Positions 29,149 through 36,663 of a stretch of 64,000 nt of DNA are shown in pieces. The notes under the pieces are model-generated. The model had not been told where the DNA came from. It did no database searches and saw only the letters and a program-made list of their open reading frames with translations. Each line of letters opens with the position of its first letter. Positions within the stretch are counted from its first letter, which is position 1. The translations under genes and the position numbers were made by a program. Source of the DNA: Lewinellaceae bacterium (lineage in GTDB: Bacteria > Bacteroidota > Bacteroidia > Chitinophagales > Saprospiraceae); assembly GCA_016719605.1 (NCBI GenBank), contig JADJYW010000019.1:100001-164000 (forward strand), written 5' to 3'.

Positions 29149-29895
29149 TCAAAGCGCTACTTGTTCACTGATTTGTCCAAACCGCCGTTCGCGGCGCTGG
29201 TAGCTCAGGATCGCCTCGAAGAGTTCGCGCCGCCCAAAGTCGGGCCAGAACACCGGGGTGAAATACAGTTCGGCGTAGGCGATTTGCCAGAGCAGGAAAT
29301 TGGAGATGCGCGTCTCGCCGCTGGTGCGAATGAGCAGTTCCGGGTCGGGGATACCCGCAGTACTGAGGGCCGACTCGAAGGTGTGCTCGTCAATATCTTC
29401 CGGGCGCAGGAGACCCTGCGCAGCCTGTTCGGCTAAGAGGCGGGTGGCACGCAGGATTTCCCACTTGGCGGAGTAGTTGAGAGCCAGCACGAGGGTGATA
29501 CGGGTATTATTTTTGGTTTGTTCGATACCTTCCAGGAGCGCTTTGTGGCTGGCTTTGGGCAGTGCTTCCAGGTCGCCGATGGCTGCGAGGCGTACGCCAT
29601 TTTTATTCAGGTCCCGAATTTCGCCGCGGATAGTTTCCACGAGCAGGCTCATCAGGGCCGTGACCTCGGCGGGCGGGCGGTTCCAGTTTTCAGTGCTGAA
29701 TGCGTAGAGCGTGAGGTATTGCACACCGACTTCAGCGGCGGCTTCGGTCACTTCGCGCACACTTTTCACGCCACTGCGATGGCCCAGTACGCGAGGCATA
29801 CCTTTTTGTTTGGCCCAGCGCCCGTTGCCGTCCATGATGATAGCGATGTGGCGGGGGACTTTATCGGGGATAATGTGTGCCTTCAGGTCTGTCAT
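29149..29895 (-). CDS. uppS: Isoprenyl transferase (undecaprenyl diphosphate synthase)
   Basis: A 248-aa cis-prenyltransferase that builds the C55 lipid carrier for peptidoglycan and O-antigen. The motifs are all present: HIAIIMDGNGRWAKQKG with the catalytic Asp (about residues 17-33), GHRSGVKSV, YAFSTENWNRP, and near the end RTSGETRISNFLLWQ and AYAELYFTPVFWPDF. Length is normal. It is the first gene of a two-gene minus-strand operon with the M20 amidohydrolase, under its own TAnnTTTG promoter. Confidence 0.96.
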   Translation of the reverse strand: MTDLKAHIIPDKVPRHIAIIMDGNGRWAKQKGMPRVLGHRSGVKSVREVTEAAAEVGVQYLTLYAFSTENWNRPPAEVTALMSLLVETIRGEIRDLNKNGVRLAAIGDLEALPKASHKALLEGIEQTKNNTRITLVLALNYSAKWEILRATRLLAEQAAQGLLRPEDIDEHTFESALSTAGIPDPELLIRTSGETRISNFLLWQIAYAELYFTPVFWPDFGRRELFEAILSYQRRERRFGQISEQVAL

Positions 29896-29930
29896 TGTGC
29901 GGCGGATTTAGGCTATTGGCAAAGGGCTGG

Positions 29931-29938
29931 CAAAAGTA
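29931..29938 (-). promoter_or_regulatory. -7 promoter element of uppS
   Basis: Minus strand reads TACTTTTG followed by CC, an exact TAnnTTTG match, 36 nt before the uppS ATG. Confidence 0.6.
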
Positions 29939-30107
29939 CAGAATAGTTTGGTCTGTTGGCGTTTGTGGGGCGCTGCTGCGAATGGCCCTGCGACTTTTAT
30001 CCGGAATTTGTCTTTGAGCATTGTGACTTGTCCCTACTTTTATCGGGCAAAAAAATCAAACCTGCTCCCACTTTTTATTCATTGTCTTGTCCTGAAATGA
30101 CTTTACG

Positions 30108-30248
30108 TACCCCACCGCGAGTCAACTCCCCCCCCCAAACTCTTCTCCCAAAGGGGAGGGAGTTGCTGCAAACACCGTAGATTACGTTGCGGCACACCTT
30201 ACATCTCTCCTCCCATTTGGGGGCCGGGTCGGGGTGACTCGCGGGGTA
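30108..30248. repeat. Intergenic palindromic element related to the one in the STAND gene
   Basis: About 141 bp between divergent uppS and eno. The outer inverted ends are GTACCCCACCGCGAGTCA and TGACTCGCGGGGTAC. Inside are C-runs and CCCAAAGGGGAGGG near the left, and TCCTCCCATTTGGGGG near the right, the same style of homopolymeric hairpins as at 4855-5010. The rest of the 530-bp gap holds only promoters. Confidence 0.7.
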
Positions 30249-30368
30249 CAATATCCGGGTAGTCATTTTATTTTAAAGCGGCGACCAAACCAGGGTCTGC
30301 TCGGCAGAGTTTCTCCACAAATTCTACTTAGTTTTTTGCCAAAAGGAAAAGGCGACGGGTATTTTGGC

Positions 30369-30376
30369 TACTTTTG
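30369..30376 (+). promoter_or_regulatory. -7 promoter element of eno
   Basis: TACTTTTG followed by CG, exact TAnnTTTG match, 55 nt before the eno ATG. The leader ends with a short tandem repeat CAACTATT x2 (30406-30421). Confidence 0.6.
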
Positions 30377-30431
30377 CGCGCCCAAATGCCTCCCGGCCAG
30401 CCGATCAACTATTCAACTATTCAGCAAAAAT

Positions 30432-31718
30432 ATGAGCGCAATCCGCGAGATCATCGCCCGCGAGATCATTGACTCCCGTGGCAATCCTACCGTAGAGGTA
30501 GAAGTATGGACCGAAACCGGCTTCATGGGCCGTGCTGCTGTGCCGTCGGGCGCCAGTACGGGTGTACACGAAGCCGTCGAACTCCGCGACAATGAAGAAG
30601 GCCGCTACCTCGGCAAGGGCGTACGCGAAGCCGTTAAAAACGTGGAAAAAATCCTCCGCGAAGAACTGTCGGGCTGCGAAGTATCCGACCAGATCAAGAT
30701 AGACCGCATGATGCTCGACCGCGACGGCACGCGCAACAAAAGCAAGATCGGCGCCAACGCCATCCTGGCGGTGTCGCTCGCTGTAGCCAAAGCCGCTGCC
30801 GAAGAATTCGGCCAGCCGCTGTACCGCTACCTCGGCGGCGTCAATGCTCACGTCCTGCCCGTGCCCATGATGAACATCCTCAACGGCGGCGCCCACGCCG
30901 ACAACGGGATTGACTTTCAGGAATTTATGATCATGCCCGTTGGCGCCGAGACCTTCAGCGAAGGGTTGCGCATGGGCGTAGAAGTATTCCACCACCTCAA
31001 AAAAGTGCTCAAAAACAAAGGATACGCTACCAATGTGGGTGACGAGGGCGGCTTCGCCCCCGGCATCAAAAACAACGAGGAGGCTATCCAGATGGTGATG
31101 ACCGCTATTCAGGCCGCCGGCTACCGCCCGCTCGACGATATTGTCATTGCCCTCGACGCCGCTGCTTCCGAGTTTTATGACATCGAAAAAGGCGAGTATG
31201 TGTTCAAAAAATCAACCGGTGACCGCCTCAGCCGCAACGACATGGTGGCTTACTGGAAAGACTGGTGCAACCGCTATCCAATCCATTCCATTGAAGATGG
31301 TTTCGCCGAAGACGACTGGGATGGCTGGAAAGCCATGACCGAAACCCTCGGCCACCGCATTCAACTCGTGGGCGACGACCTGTTCGTTACCAATACCGAG
31401 CGCCTGCAGCGCGGCATCGACGAAAAAATCGCCAACTCGATCCTCATCAAGGTCAACCAGATCGGCACGCTCACCGAGACCATTGACGCCGTCAACCTCG
31501 CCACGCGCCATGCCTATACCTCCGTCATCAGTCACCGTTCCGGCGAAACCGAGGACACCACCATCGCCGACCTGGCTGTGGCCCTCAATACCGGGCAAAT
31601 CAAAACCGGTTCGGCCAGTCGCTCCGACCGGGTAGCCAAGTACAACCAGTTACTCCGCATTGAGGAAGAACTCGGCGATGCGGCCACATACCTCGGACGC
31701 TCTATCTTCGGGCTGTAA
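30432..31718 (+). CDS. eno: Enolase (phosphopyruvate hydratase)
   Basis: A 428-aa glycolytic enzyme interconverting 2-phosphoglycerate and phosphoenolpyruvate. Diagnostic stretches are REIIDSRGNPTVEVEV, VPSGASTGVHEAVELRD, NILNGGAHADNGIDFQEFM, the Mg ligands in IALDAAASEF, SIEDGFAEDDW and GDDLFVTN, the catalytic Lys in SILIKVNQIGTLTET and the signature SHRSGETEDT. The frame extends upstream but the MSAIREI start is the family norm and follows the promoter. Single-gene unit. Confidence 0.97.
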   Translation: MSAIREIIAREIIDSRGNPTVEVEVWTETGFMGRAAVPSGASTGVHEAVELRDNEEGRYLGKGVREAVKNVEKILREELSGCEVSDQIKIDRMMLDRDGTRNKSKIGANAILAVSLAVAKAAAEEFGQPLYRYLGGVNAHVLPVPMMNILNGGAHADNGIDFQEFMIMPVGAETFSEGLRMGVEVFHHLKKVLKNKGYATNVGDEGGFAPGIKNNEEAIQMVMTAIQAAGYRPLDDIVIALDAAASEFYDIEKGEYVFKKSTGDRLSRNDMVAYWKDWCNRYPIHSIEDGFAEDDWDGWKAMTETLGHRIQLVGDDLFVTNTERLQRGIDEKIANSILIKVNQIGTLTETIDAVNLATRHAYTSVISHRSGETEDTTIADLAVALNTGQIKTGSASRSDRVAKYNQLLRIEEELGDAATYLGRSIFGL

Positions 31719-31768
31719 ACCGGGGGTATTACCGACATCCTATTATTATCGCACTCCAACATTTTTAG

Positions 31769-31776
31769 TACCTTTG
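31769..31776 (+). promoter_or_regulatory. -7 promoter element of infB
   Basis: TACCTTTG followed by CG, an exact TAnnTTTG match, 126 nt upstream of the infB ATG. Confidence 0.6.
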
Positions 31777-31902
31777 CGCCGATTTTTATTCATATTTTAA
31801 ATTTTCAGGCCTTCCAACTCTAACGCTATCAAGGGCAAAGCCCGGTTTCTGGAACTTTCCAACCCAATTCAACTTTTTCAATTTAGCAGGAAAAAACACT
31901 GC

Positions 31903-34833
31903 ATGGCATTAAAATTAATTAAGGTAGCCAAGGATTTCAACGTCGGTCTCCACACCATCGTCGAGACTTTGCGCAGCAAAGGCTTCTCCGAGGTGGAAGA
32001 AAAACCAACCGCAGAAATCACGGATGAGATGTTGACCGTGCTCCAAAAGGAGTTCCAGCGCGACATGGCTATCAAAAAAGAGGCGGATAAACTGGCCCGC
32101 CCGATCTTGAAAAAAGAACCGACGCCGGTGTCCGCTCCGCCCTCTATTTCGCCCCCCCCCGCGCCGGCAGTACGGCCGGTGTTGTTGCCTCCCCGGGAGC
32201 TATCAGAACCCAAACCAGCAGAAGTCCCGCCCAAAAAAGAAGAACCGGAGCCGATGAGACGCGAGCGCCCAAGCCTGCGCGTAGTTGGCAAAATAGACCT
32301 GGAGGCACATAAAAAACCGCAGGCCAGAGAAGAATCTCCCAAAGCAACAGAACAACCACCCGCCCCGGCGCAGGAGATTGCACCACCAAATGTTGTCGAA
32401 ACGCGCCGGCCTGAACCGGAGGAAACAATCCCGGCGCCGCCACCGCAGGAAAGCAAGCAACCAGCACTGCCAACTACGCCGCCCCCAACGCCAAACGAAC
32501 CGCCGGCCGATGCAGAACCACTATCGCCGGAATCGGATTTCTACCGTGCCGATGCCCCCCAGTTGCGGGGCCTGAAAATCCTCGGAAAGGTCAACCTCGA
32601 ACAGAAAAAGGAGCCTGCCCCGGTTGATCGCAATAAAAACGACCGCAACAAAGGCCGTGGTGGTCGGGACAATCGCCCCGGCGGACCCGGCACGCCCCGC
32701 CCCGGCGGCCCAACGGGCCAAGGTACACCCCGCCCTGCCGGAGCTACCGGTACCCCGCCCGCCACCAGCGCCGCCGCCGATGCCGAACGCCGCAAACGCA
32801 AACGCAAAAAAATACAACAGCCTATTACGGCTGCGTCTATCCAGGCATCGCTAACCAGCAATCAGGGCGATAAAAAAGGCCGCCCCAAACCAGGCGACTC
32901 CAAAGAGGTTTCTCAAAAGGAAATCGAGGATCAGATCAAAAAAACGATGACCCGGATGGGTGCAGGCGCCAGCCGCAAGCGCCAAAAAATGCGCCGGGAC
33001 AAACGCGACAACATCCGCGAACGCGCCGAACGCGCCGAACTCTCCGACAACGAAAAAATACTCCAGGTCACCGAGTTCGTCTCCGTGTCCGACTTGGCTT
33101 CGCTGATGAGCGTCAAACCAGCCGACATCATCAAAGCCTGTATGTCGCTGGGTATATTTGTCTCCATCAACCAACGTCTCGATGCCGAAATCATCGAAGT
33201 CGTAGCCAGTGAATTCGGTTATGAAGTCGAGTTTATCAGTGCAGAAGAACAAGTAGAAGTAGAAGAAGAGGAAGTGGACGACCCCAACGACCTGCGTCCG
33301 CGCCAGCCAATCGTAACGGTCATGGGCCACGTTGACCACGGCAAAACATCGCTTCTTGACTATATCCGGAAAGCCAAAGTGGCCGAAGGCGAAGCCGGCG
33401 GTATCACCCAGCACATCGGCGCCTACGAAGTTATGGTAGACGATGGCGACGGCTCCAAGCGCATCACCTTCCTTGATACGCCCGGTCACGAAGCCTTTAC
33501 CGCTATGCGCGCCCGGGGCGCCAAAGTAACCGACATTGCCATCATTGTCATTGCTGCCGATGACAGTATCATGCCGCAAACCCGCGAGGCCATCAGCCAC
33601 GCACAGGCCGCCGGTGTGCCGCTCGTGTTTGCTATCAATAAAATTGACAAGGCCGGCGCCGATCCCGAGCGTATCAAAAACGAACTCGCGCAGATGAACC
33701 TGCTCGTAGAAGAGTGGGGCGGCAAATACCAAAGCCAGGACATATCAGCCAAGCAGGGCCTCAACGTGGATAAACTCCTCGAAAAAGTCCTGCTCGAAGC
33801 CGAATTGCTCGACCTGAAAGCCAATCCAACACGCCGCGCCACCGGTACCGTACTCGAAGCCTCGCTGGACAGAGGCCGCGGTTATGTGACTAAAATCCTC
33901 GTCGAAAACGGTACCCTGAACGAAGGCGACCCGATCATTGCCGGCGAATACTCGGGCAAGGTGAAAGCCATGTTCAACGAACGCGGCAAAAAAATAAAAC
34001 TCGCCGGCCCCGCTACACCCGTACTGGTGCTCGGCCTCGGCGGCGCACCGCAGGCAGGTGAAAAAATCAAGGAAACCGCCACCGAAGGCGAAGCACGCGA
34101 AATTGCTACCAAACGTTCCCAGATTATCCGCGAACAGGCCAACCGCGCCAGCAAACGTATCAGTCTGGAGGAAATCGGACGCCGCCTTGCACTGGGCAAC
34201 TTCAAAGAGCTCAACCTCATCGTCAAAGGCGACGTGGACGGCTCCATCGAAGCACTCAGCGACTCGCTCATCAAACTGTCCATGGAGAAAATCCAGGTCA
34301 ATGTCATCCACAAGGCCGTTGGCCAGATCGTGGACAGCGACGTAATGCTGGCCTCCGCTTCCGATGCCATCATCATCGGCTTCCAGGTGCGCCCCTCGCT
34401 CACCGCCCGCAAACTGGCTGAAAAAGAAGGCGTGGAGATCAAACTCTACTCCATCATTTACGAAGCTATCGAAGAAGTCAAGGCCGCTATGGAGGGCATG
34501 CTGGAACCGACCAAGGAGGAGGAAATCACCGGACAAGCCGAAGTGCGCGATGTGTTCAAAATTTCCAAAGTGGGCACGGTCGCAGGTTGCATTGTACAGG
34601 AAGGAAAGATCACCCGCAACCAGTATGTGCGCATCATCCGCGATGGCATTGTCATTTACCCGGTACACGAAGGCCAACACGCCGAACTCACTTCGCTCAA
34701 ACGCTTCAAGGAGGACCAAAAAGAAGTCCGTTCCGGCCTCGAATGCGGTATGACTGTGCGCAATTTCAACGACATCAAAGTGGGTGACGTGATCGAATCG
34801 TATGTGATCAAGGAGGTGAAGCAAACGCTGTAA
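31903..34833 (+). CDS. infB: Translation initiation factor IF-2
   Basis: A 976-aa GTPase that brings initiator tRNA to the ribosome. The N-terminal IF2_N domain (LIKVAKDFNVGLHTIVETL) is followed by a long proline/glutamate-rich and then basic linker (about residues 60-330) and a second IF2_N-like domain (VSVSDLASLMSVKPADIIKACM). The G domain carries G1 GHVDHGKTS (about residue 475), G3 DTPGHEAF and G4 NKID; domains II-IV follow, ending GDVIESYVIKEVKQTL. The linker is typical of Bacteroidota. Unlike in many bacteria, nusA is not adjacent; the gene has its own promoter and a terminator. Confidence 0.97.
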   Translation: MALKLIKVAKDFNVGLHTIVETLRSKGFSEVEEKPTAEITDEMLTVLQKEFQRDMAIKKEADKLARPILKKEPTPVSAPPSISPPPAPAVRPVLLPPRELSEPKPAEVPPKKEEPEPMRRERPSLRVVGKIDLEAHKKPQAREESPKATEQPPAPAQEIAPPNVVETRRPEPEETIPAPPPQESKQPALPTTPPPTPNEPPADAEPLSPESDFYRADAPQLRGLKILGKVNLEQKKEPAPVDRNKNDRNKGRGGRDNRPGGPGTPRPGGPTGQGTPRPAGATGTPPATSAAADAERRKRKRKKIQQPITAASIQASLTSNQGDKKGRPKPGDSKEVSQKEIEDQIKKTMTRMGAGASRKRQKMRRDKRDNIRERAERAELSDNEKILQVTEFVSVSDLASLMSVKPADIIKACMSLGIFVSINQRLDAEIIEVVASEFGYEVEFISAEEQVEVEEEEVDDPNDLRPRQPIVTVMGHVDHGKTSLLDYIRKAKVAEGEAGGITQHIGAYEVMVDDGDGSKRITFLDTPGHEAFTAMRARGAKVTDIAIIVIAADDSIMPQTREAISHAQAAGVPLVFAINKIDKAGADPERIKNELAQMNLLVEEWGGKYQSQDISAKQGLNVDKLLEKVLLEAELLDLKANPTRRATGTVLEASLDRGRGYVTKILVENGTLNEGDPIIAGEYSGKVKAMFNERGKKIKLAGPATPVLVLGLGGAPQAGEKIKETATEGEAREIATKRSQIIREQANRASKRISLEEIGRRLALGNFKELNLIVKGDVDGSIEALSDSLIKLSMEKIQVNVIHKAVGQIVDSDVMLASASDAIIIGFQVRPSLTARKLAEKEGVEIKLYSIIYEAIEEVKAAMEGMLEPTKEEEITGQAEVRDVFKISKVGTVAGCIVQEGKITRNQYVRIIRDGIVIYPVHEGQHAELTSLKRFKEDQKEVRSGLECGMTVRNFNDIKVGDVIESYVIKEVKQTL

Positions 34834-34874
34834 AACAGTTTTTGCCGACCACCCAAACCGTATAAATTTCCCAA

Positions 34875-34909
34875 AAATGCCTTTGCCCCACCAGCGAGGG
34901 CATTTTTTT
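34875..34909 (+). terminator. Terminator of infB
   Basis: The stem AAAAATGCC(TT)/(AG)GGCATTTTT with a GC-rich loop is followed by eight T's, about 45 bp after the infB stop. Confidence 0.8.
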
Positions 34910-34924
34910 TGAAACCCGACTCAA

Positions 34925-34945
34925 CTCAAAACTCAAAACTCAAAA
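34925..34945 (+). repeat. Three tandem CTCAAAA heptamers directly before the nucleotidyltransferase start
   Basis: CTCAAAA is repeated at 34925, 34932 and 34939, ending 2 nt before the TTG start. The same heptamer occurs three times in front of the DUF4286 gene (52263-52290, minus strand). Confidence 0.8.
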
Positions 34946-34947
34946 CT

Positions 34948-35814
34948 TTGAAAGGTATCATCCTCGCTGGCGGCCTCGGTACCCGCCTTTATCCGCTGAC
35001 ACTCGCCGTGAGCAAACAGCTCATGCCCGTTTATGACAAGCCAATGATCTACTACCCGCTCAGTACCCTCATGCTGGCGGGCATCCGCGATGTGCTCATC
35101 ATCTCTACCCCCTACGACCTGCCCAAATTCCGCGAACTTTTCGGCGACGGCAGCGCCCTCGGCATGAATTTTTCCTACGTCGAGCAGCACGTCCCCAATG
35201 GACTCGCTCAGGCCTTCGTGCTTGGCGCCGCCTTCATCGGCCCCGATCCGGCAGCGCTTATTCTTGGCGACAACATCTTCTACGGCGCCGGACTCGGCGA
35301 AATGGTGCGCGCCTGCGCCAACCCAGAAGGCGGCATCATCTTCGCCTATCAGGTAGCCGACCCGGAGCGCTACGGCGTGGTGGAATTCGACCAGAACAAC
35401 CGGGCGCTCAGCATCGAGGAAAAACCCGCCCAACCCAAAAGCCACTTCGCGGTGCCGGGACTTTATTTCTACGACAATTCCGTGGTGGACATAGCCCGCA
35501 ATCTCGCACCAAGCCCGCGCGGTGAATATGAGATCACCGACGTAAATCGCCACTACCTCGCCCAGGGCAAATTGCAAGTGCGCGCGATGGGCCGCGGCTA
35601 CGCCTGGCTTGATACCGGCACCCACGAATCGCTCATGCAAGCCGGCCAGTTTGTGCAGGCCATCGAAGCACGCCAGGGACTCAAGATTGGTTGCATCGAA
35701 GAAGTAGCCTGGGAAATGGGCTTCATTGGCGATGCCGAACTGGAAAAACTCGGACAGAAATATCTGAAGAGCGGATACGGGGAGTACCTACTGAATTTGT
35801 TGAAGTACAACTGA
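34948..35814 (+). CDS. rfbA: Glucose-1-phosphate thymidylyltransferase (RmlA/RfbA-like)
   Basis: A 288-aa nucleotidyltransferase making dTDP-glucose for deoxysugar/O-antigen synthesis. The motifs are IILAGGLGTRLYPLT at the start, SKQLMPVYDKPMIYYPLS, the metal-binding ILGDNIFYGAGL (about residue 108), SIEEKPAQPKSH and YAWLDTGTHESLMQA. The TTG at 34948 gives the canonical MKGIILAGG. The only upstream start in frame (34909) lies in the terminator tail of infB. No other dTDP-rhamnose genes are adjacent. Confidence 0.92.
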   Translation: MKGIILAGGLGTRLYPLTLAVSKQLMPVYDKPMIYYPLSTLMLAGIRDVLIISTPYDLPKFRELFGDGSALGMNFSYVEQHVPNGLAQAFVLGAAFIGPDPAALILGDNIFYGAGLGEMVRACANPEGGIIFAYQVADPERYGVVEFDQNNRALSIEEKPAQPKSHFAVPGLYFYDNSVVDIARNLAPSPRGEYEITDVNRHYLAQGKLQVRAMGRGYAWLDTGTHESLMQAGQFVQAIEARQGLKIGCIEEVAWEMGFIGDAELEKLGQKYLKSGYGEYLLNLLKYN

Positions 35815-35815
35815 T

Positions 35816-36244
35816 ATGGAAATCCTTTTCGGCCTGCTCATCCTCGTCCTCATCACGGTAGCCCTGCTCAACCGCCGCCGCGAAAAAAAAACCTGGCTCC
35901 GCGAAGAACGCTACGATGAGCGCGGCGACTGGGTGGACAAACGCGCCGGCGAACGCGGTACCTACGGCTCACTTGATGCCGAACGCGAAGCCGAACGTTT
36001 TACCCTTACCCGACAGGGCCGAATCAATGACCTGGCCCTCGATATCCGAAACTTCGCTTTCGAACACGTCCCGGGATTTCACGAGCGCAGTACAGCTGAA
36101 ATAAAAGCCTTCACCGCTGATGCCCGCGACCATGCCGCACAACTCCTTGCCACCATTGAAGCCCTGAAAACCGGGCAAATACCGGAGGTGCGAGACCCAA
36201 TGCCCGACGACCCGGAAGCCCAACCCATAAAAAACTTATCCTGA
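35816..36244 (+). CDS. Small single-pass membrane protein, unknown function
   Basis: 142 aa. The N-terminal membrane helix (about residues 3-19, ILFGLLILVLITVALL) is followed by RRREKK and a highly charged, probably helical cytosolic part rich in Arg/Glu/Asp. Its ATG is 1 nt after the stop of the nucleotidyltransferase gene, so the two are co-transcribed. No domain recognised. Confidence 0.75.
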   Translation: MEILFGLLILVLITVALLNRRREKKTWLREERYDERGDWVDKRAGERGTYGSLDAEREAERFTLTRQGRINDLALDIRNFAFEHVPGFHERSTAEIKAFTADARDHAAQLLATIEALKTGQIPEVRDPMPDDPEAQPIKNLS

Positions 36245-36494
36245 ATTTTTCCTACGAACACTATCCGTGGTTGCTTGACCTCGACCTGATCGCTATTCGA
36301 CGACTCGACCACTATGCAGCGGTTTTGGCACAAAACCTTCTGGCAAAGGCAAGCCATTTGTAATACAAGACAGGCAAGACCAATATCCCCCTGCCCTTTT
36401 GCCACCCCTTTGCTGCCATTTTGACAAAAAAAAGCACCTTTCCCCATCTGGAACGAAATGTGCAGCCCCCCGCCTTTCCCCAAGGTCAAAATCC

Positions 36495-36502
36495 TACCTT
36501 TG
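36495..36502 (+). promoter_or_regulatory. -7 promoter element of secA
   Basis: TACCTTTG followed by CA, an exact TAnnTTTG match, 161 nt before the secA ATG, implying a long leader made of the repeats at 36517-36655. The 250 bp before it hold no gene. Confidence 0.55.
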
Positions 36503-36516
36503 CACTGTTTTTCAGG

Positions 36517-36655
36517 TTTCTGGTTGGTTAGAAGGTTAGAAGGTTAGAAGGTTGCTGGTTCGTCATGCTTGTAATTTAACCTTCCAACCCTCCAACCAGA
36601 AACCTTCCAACCTTCTAACCTTCCAACCTTTCCAACCAGAAACCTTCCAACCTTG
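36517..36655 (+). repeat. Complementary short tandem repeats forming the secA leader
   Basis: The left block (36517-36560) repeats AGAAGGTT within TCTGGTTGG...GGTT. The right block (36578-36653) repeats its complement, AACCTTCCAACC and AACCTTCTAACC, ending CCAACCAGAAACC. The two can fold into a long hairpin directly before the secA start codon. Confidence 0.8.
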
Positions 36656-36663
36656 AATATAGC

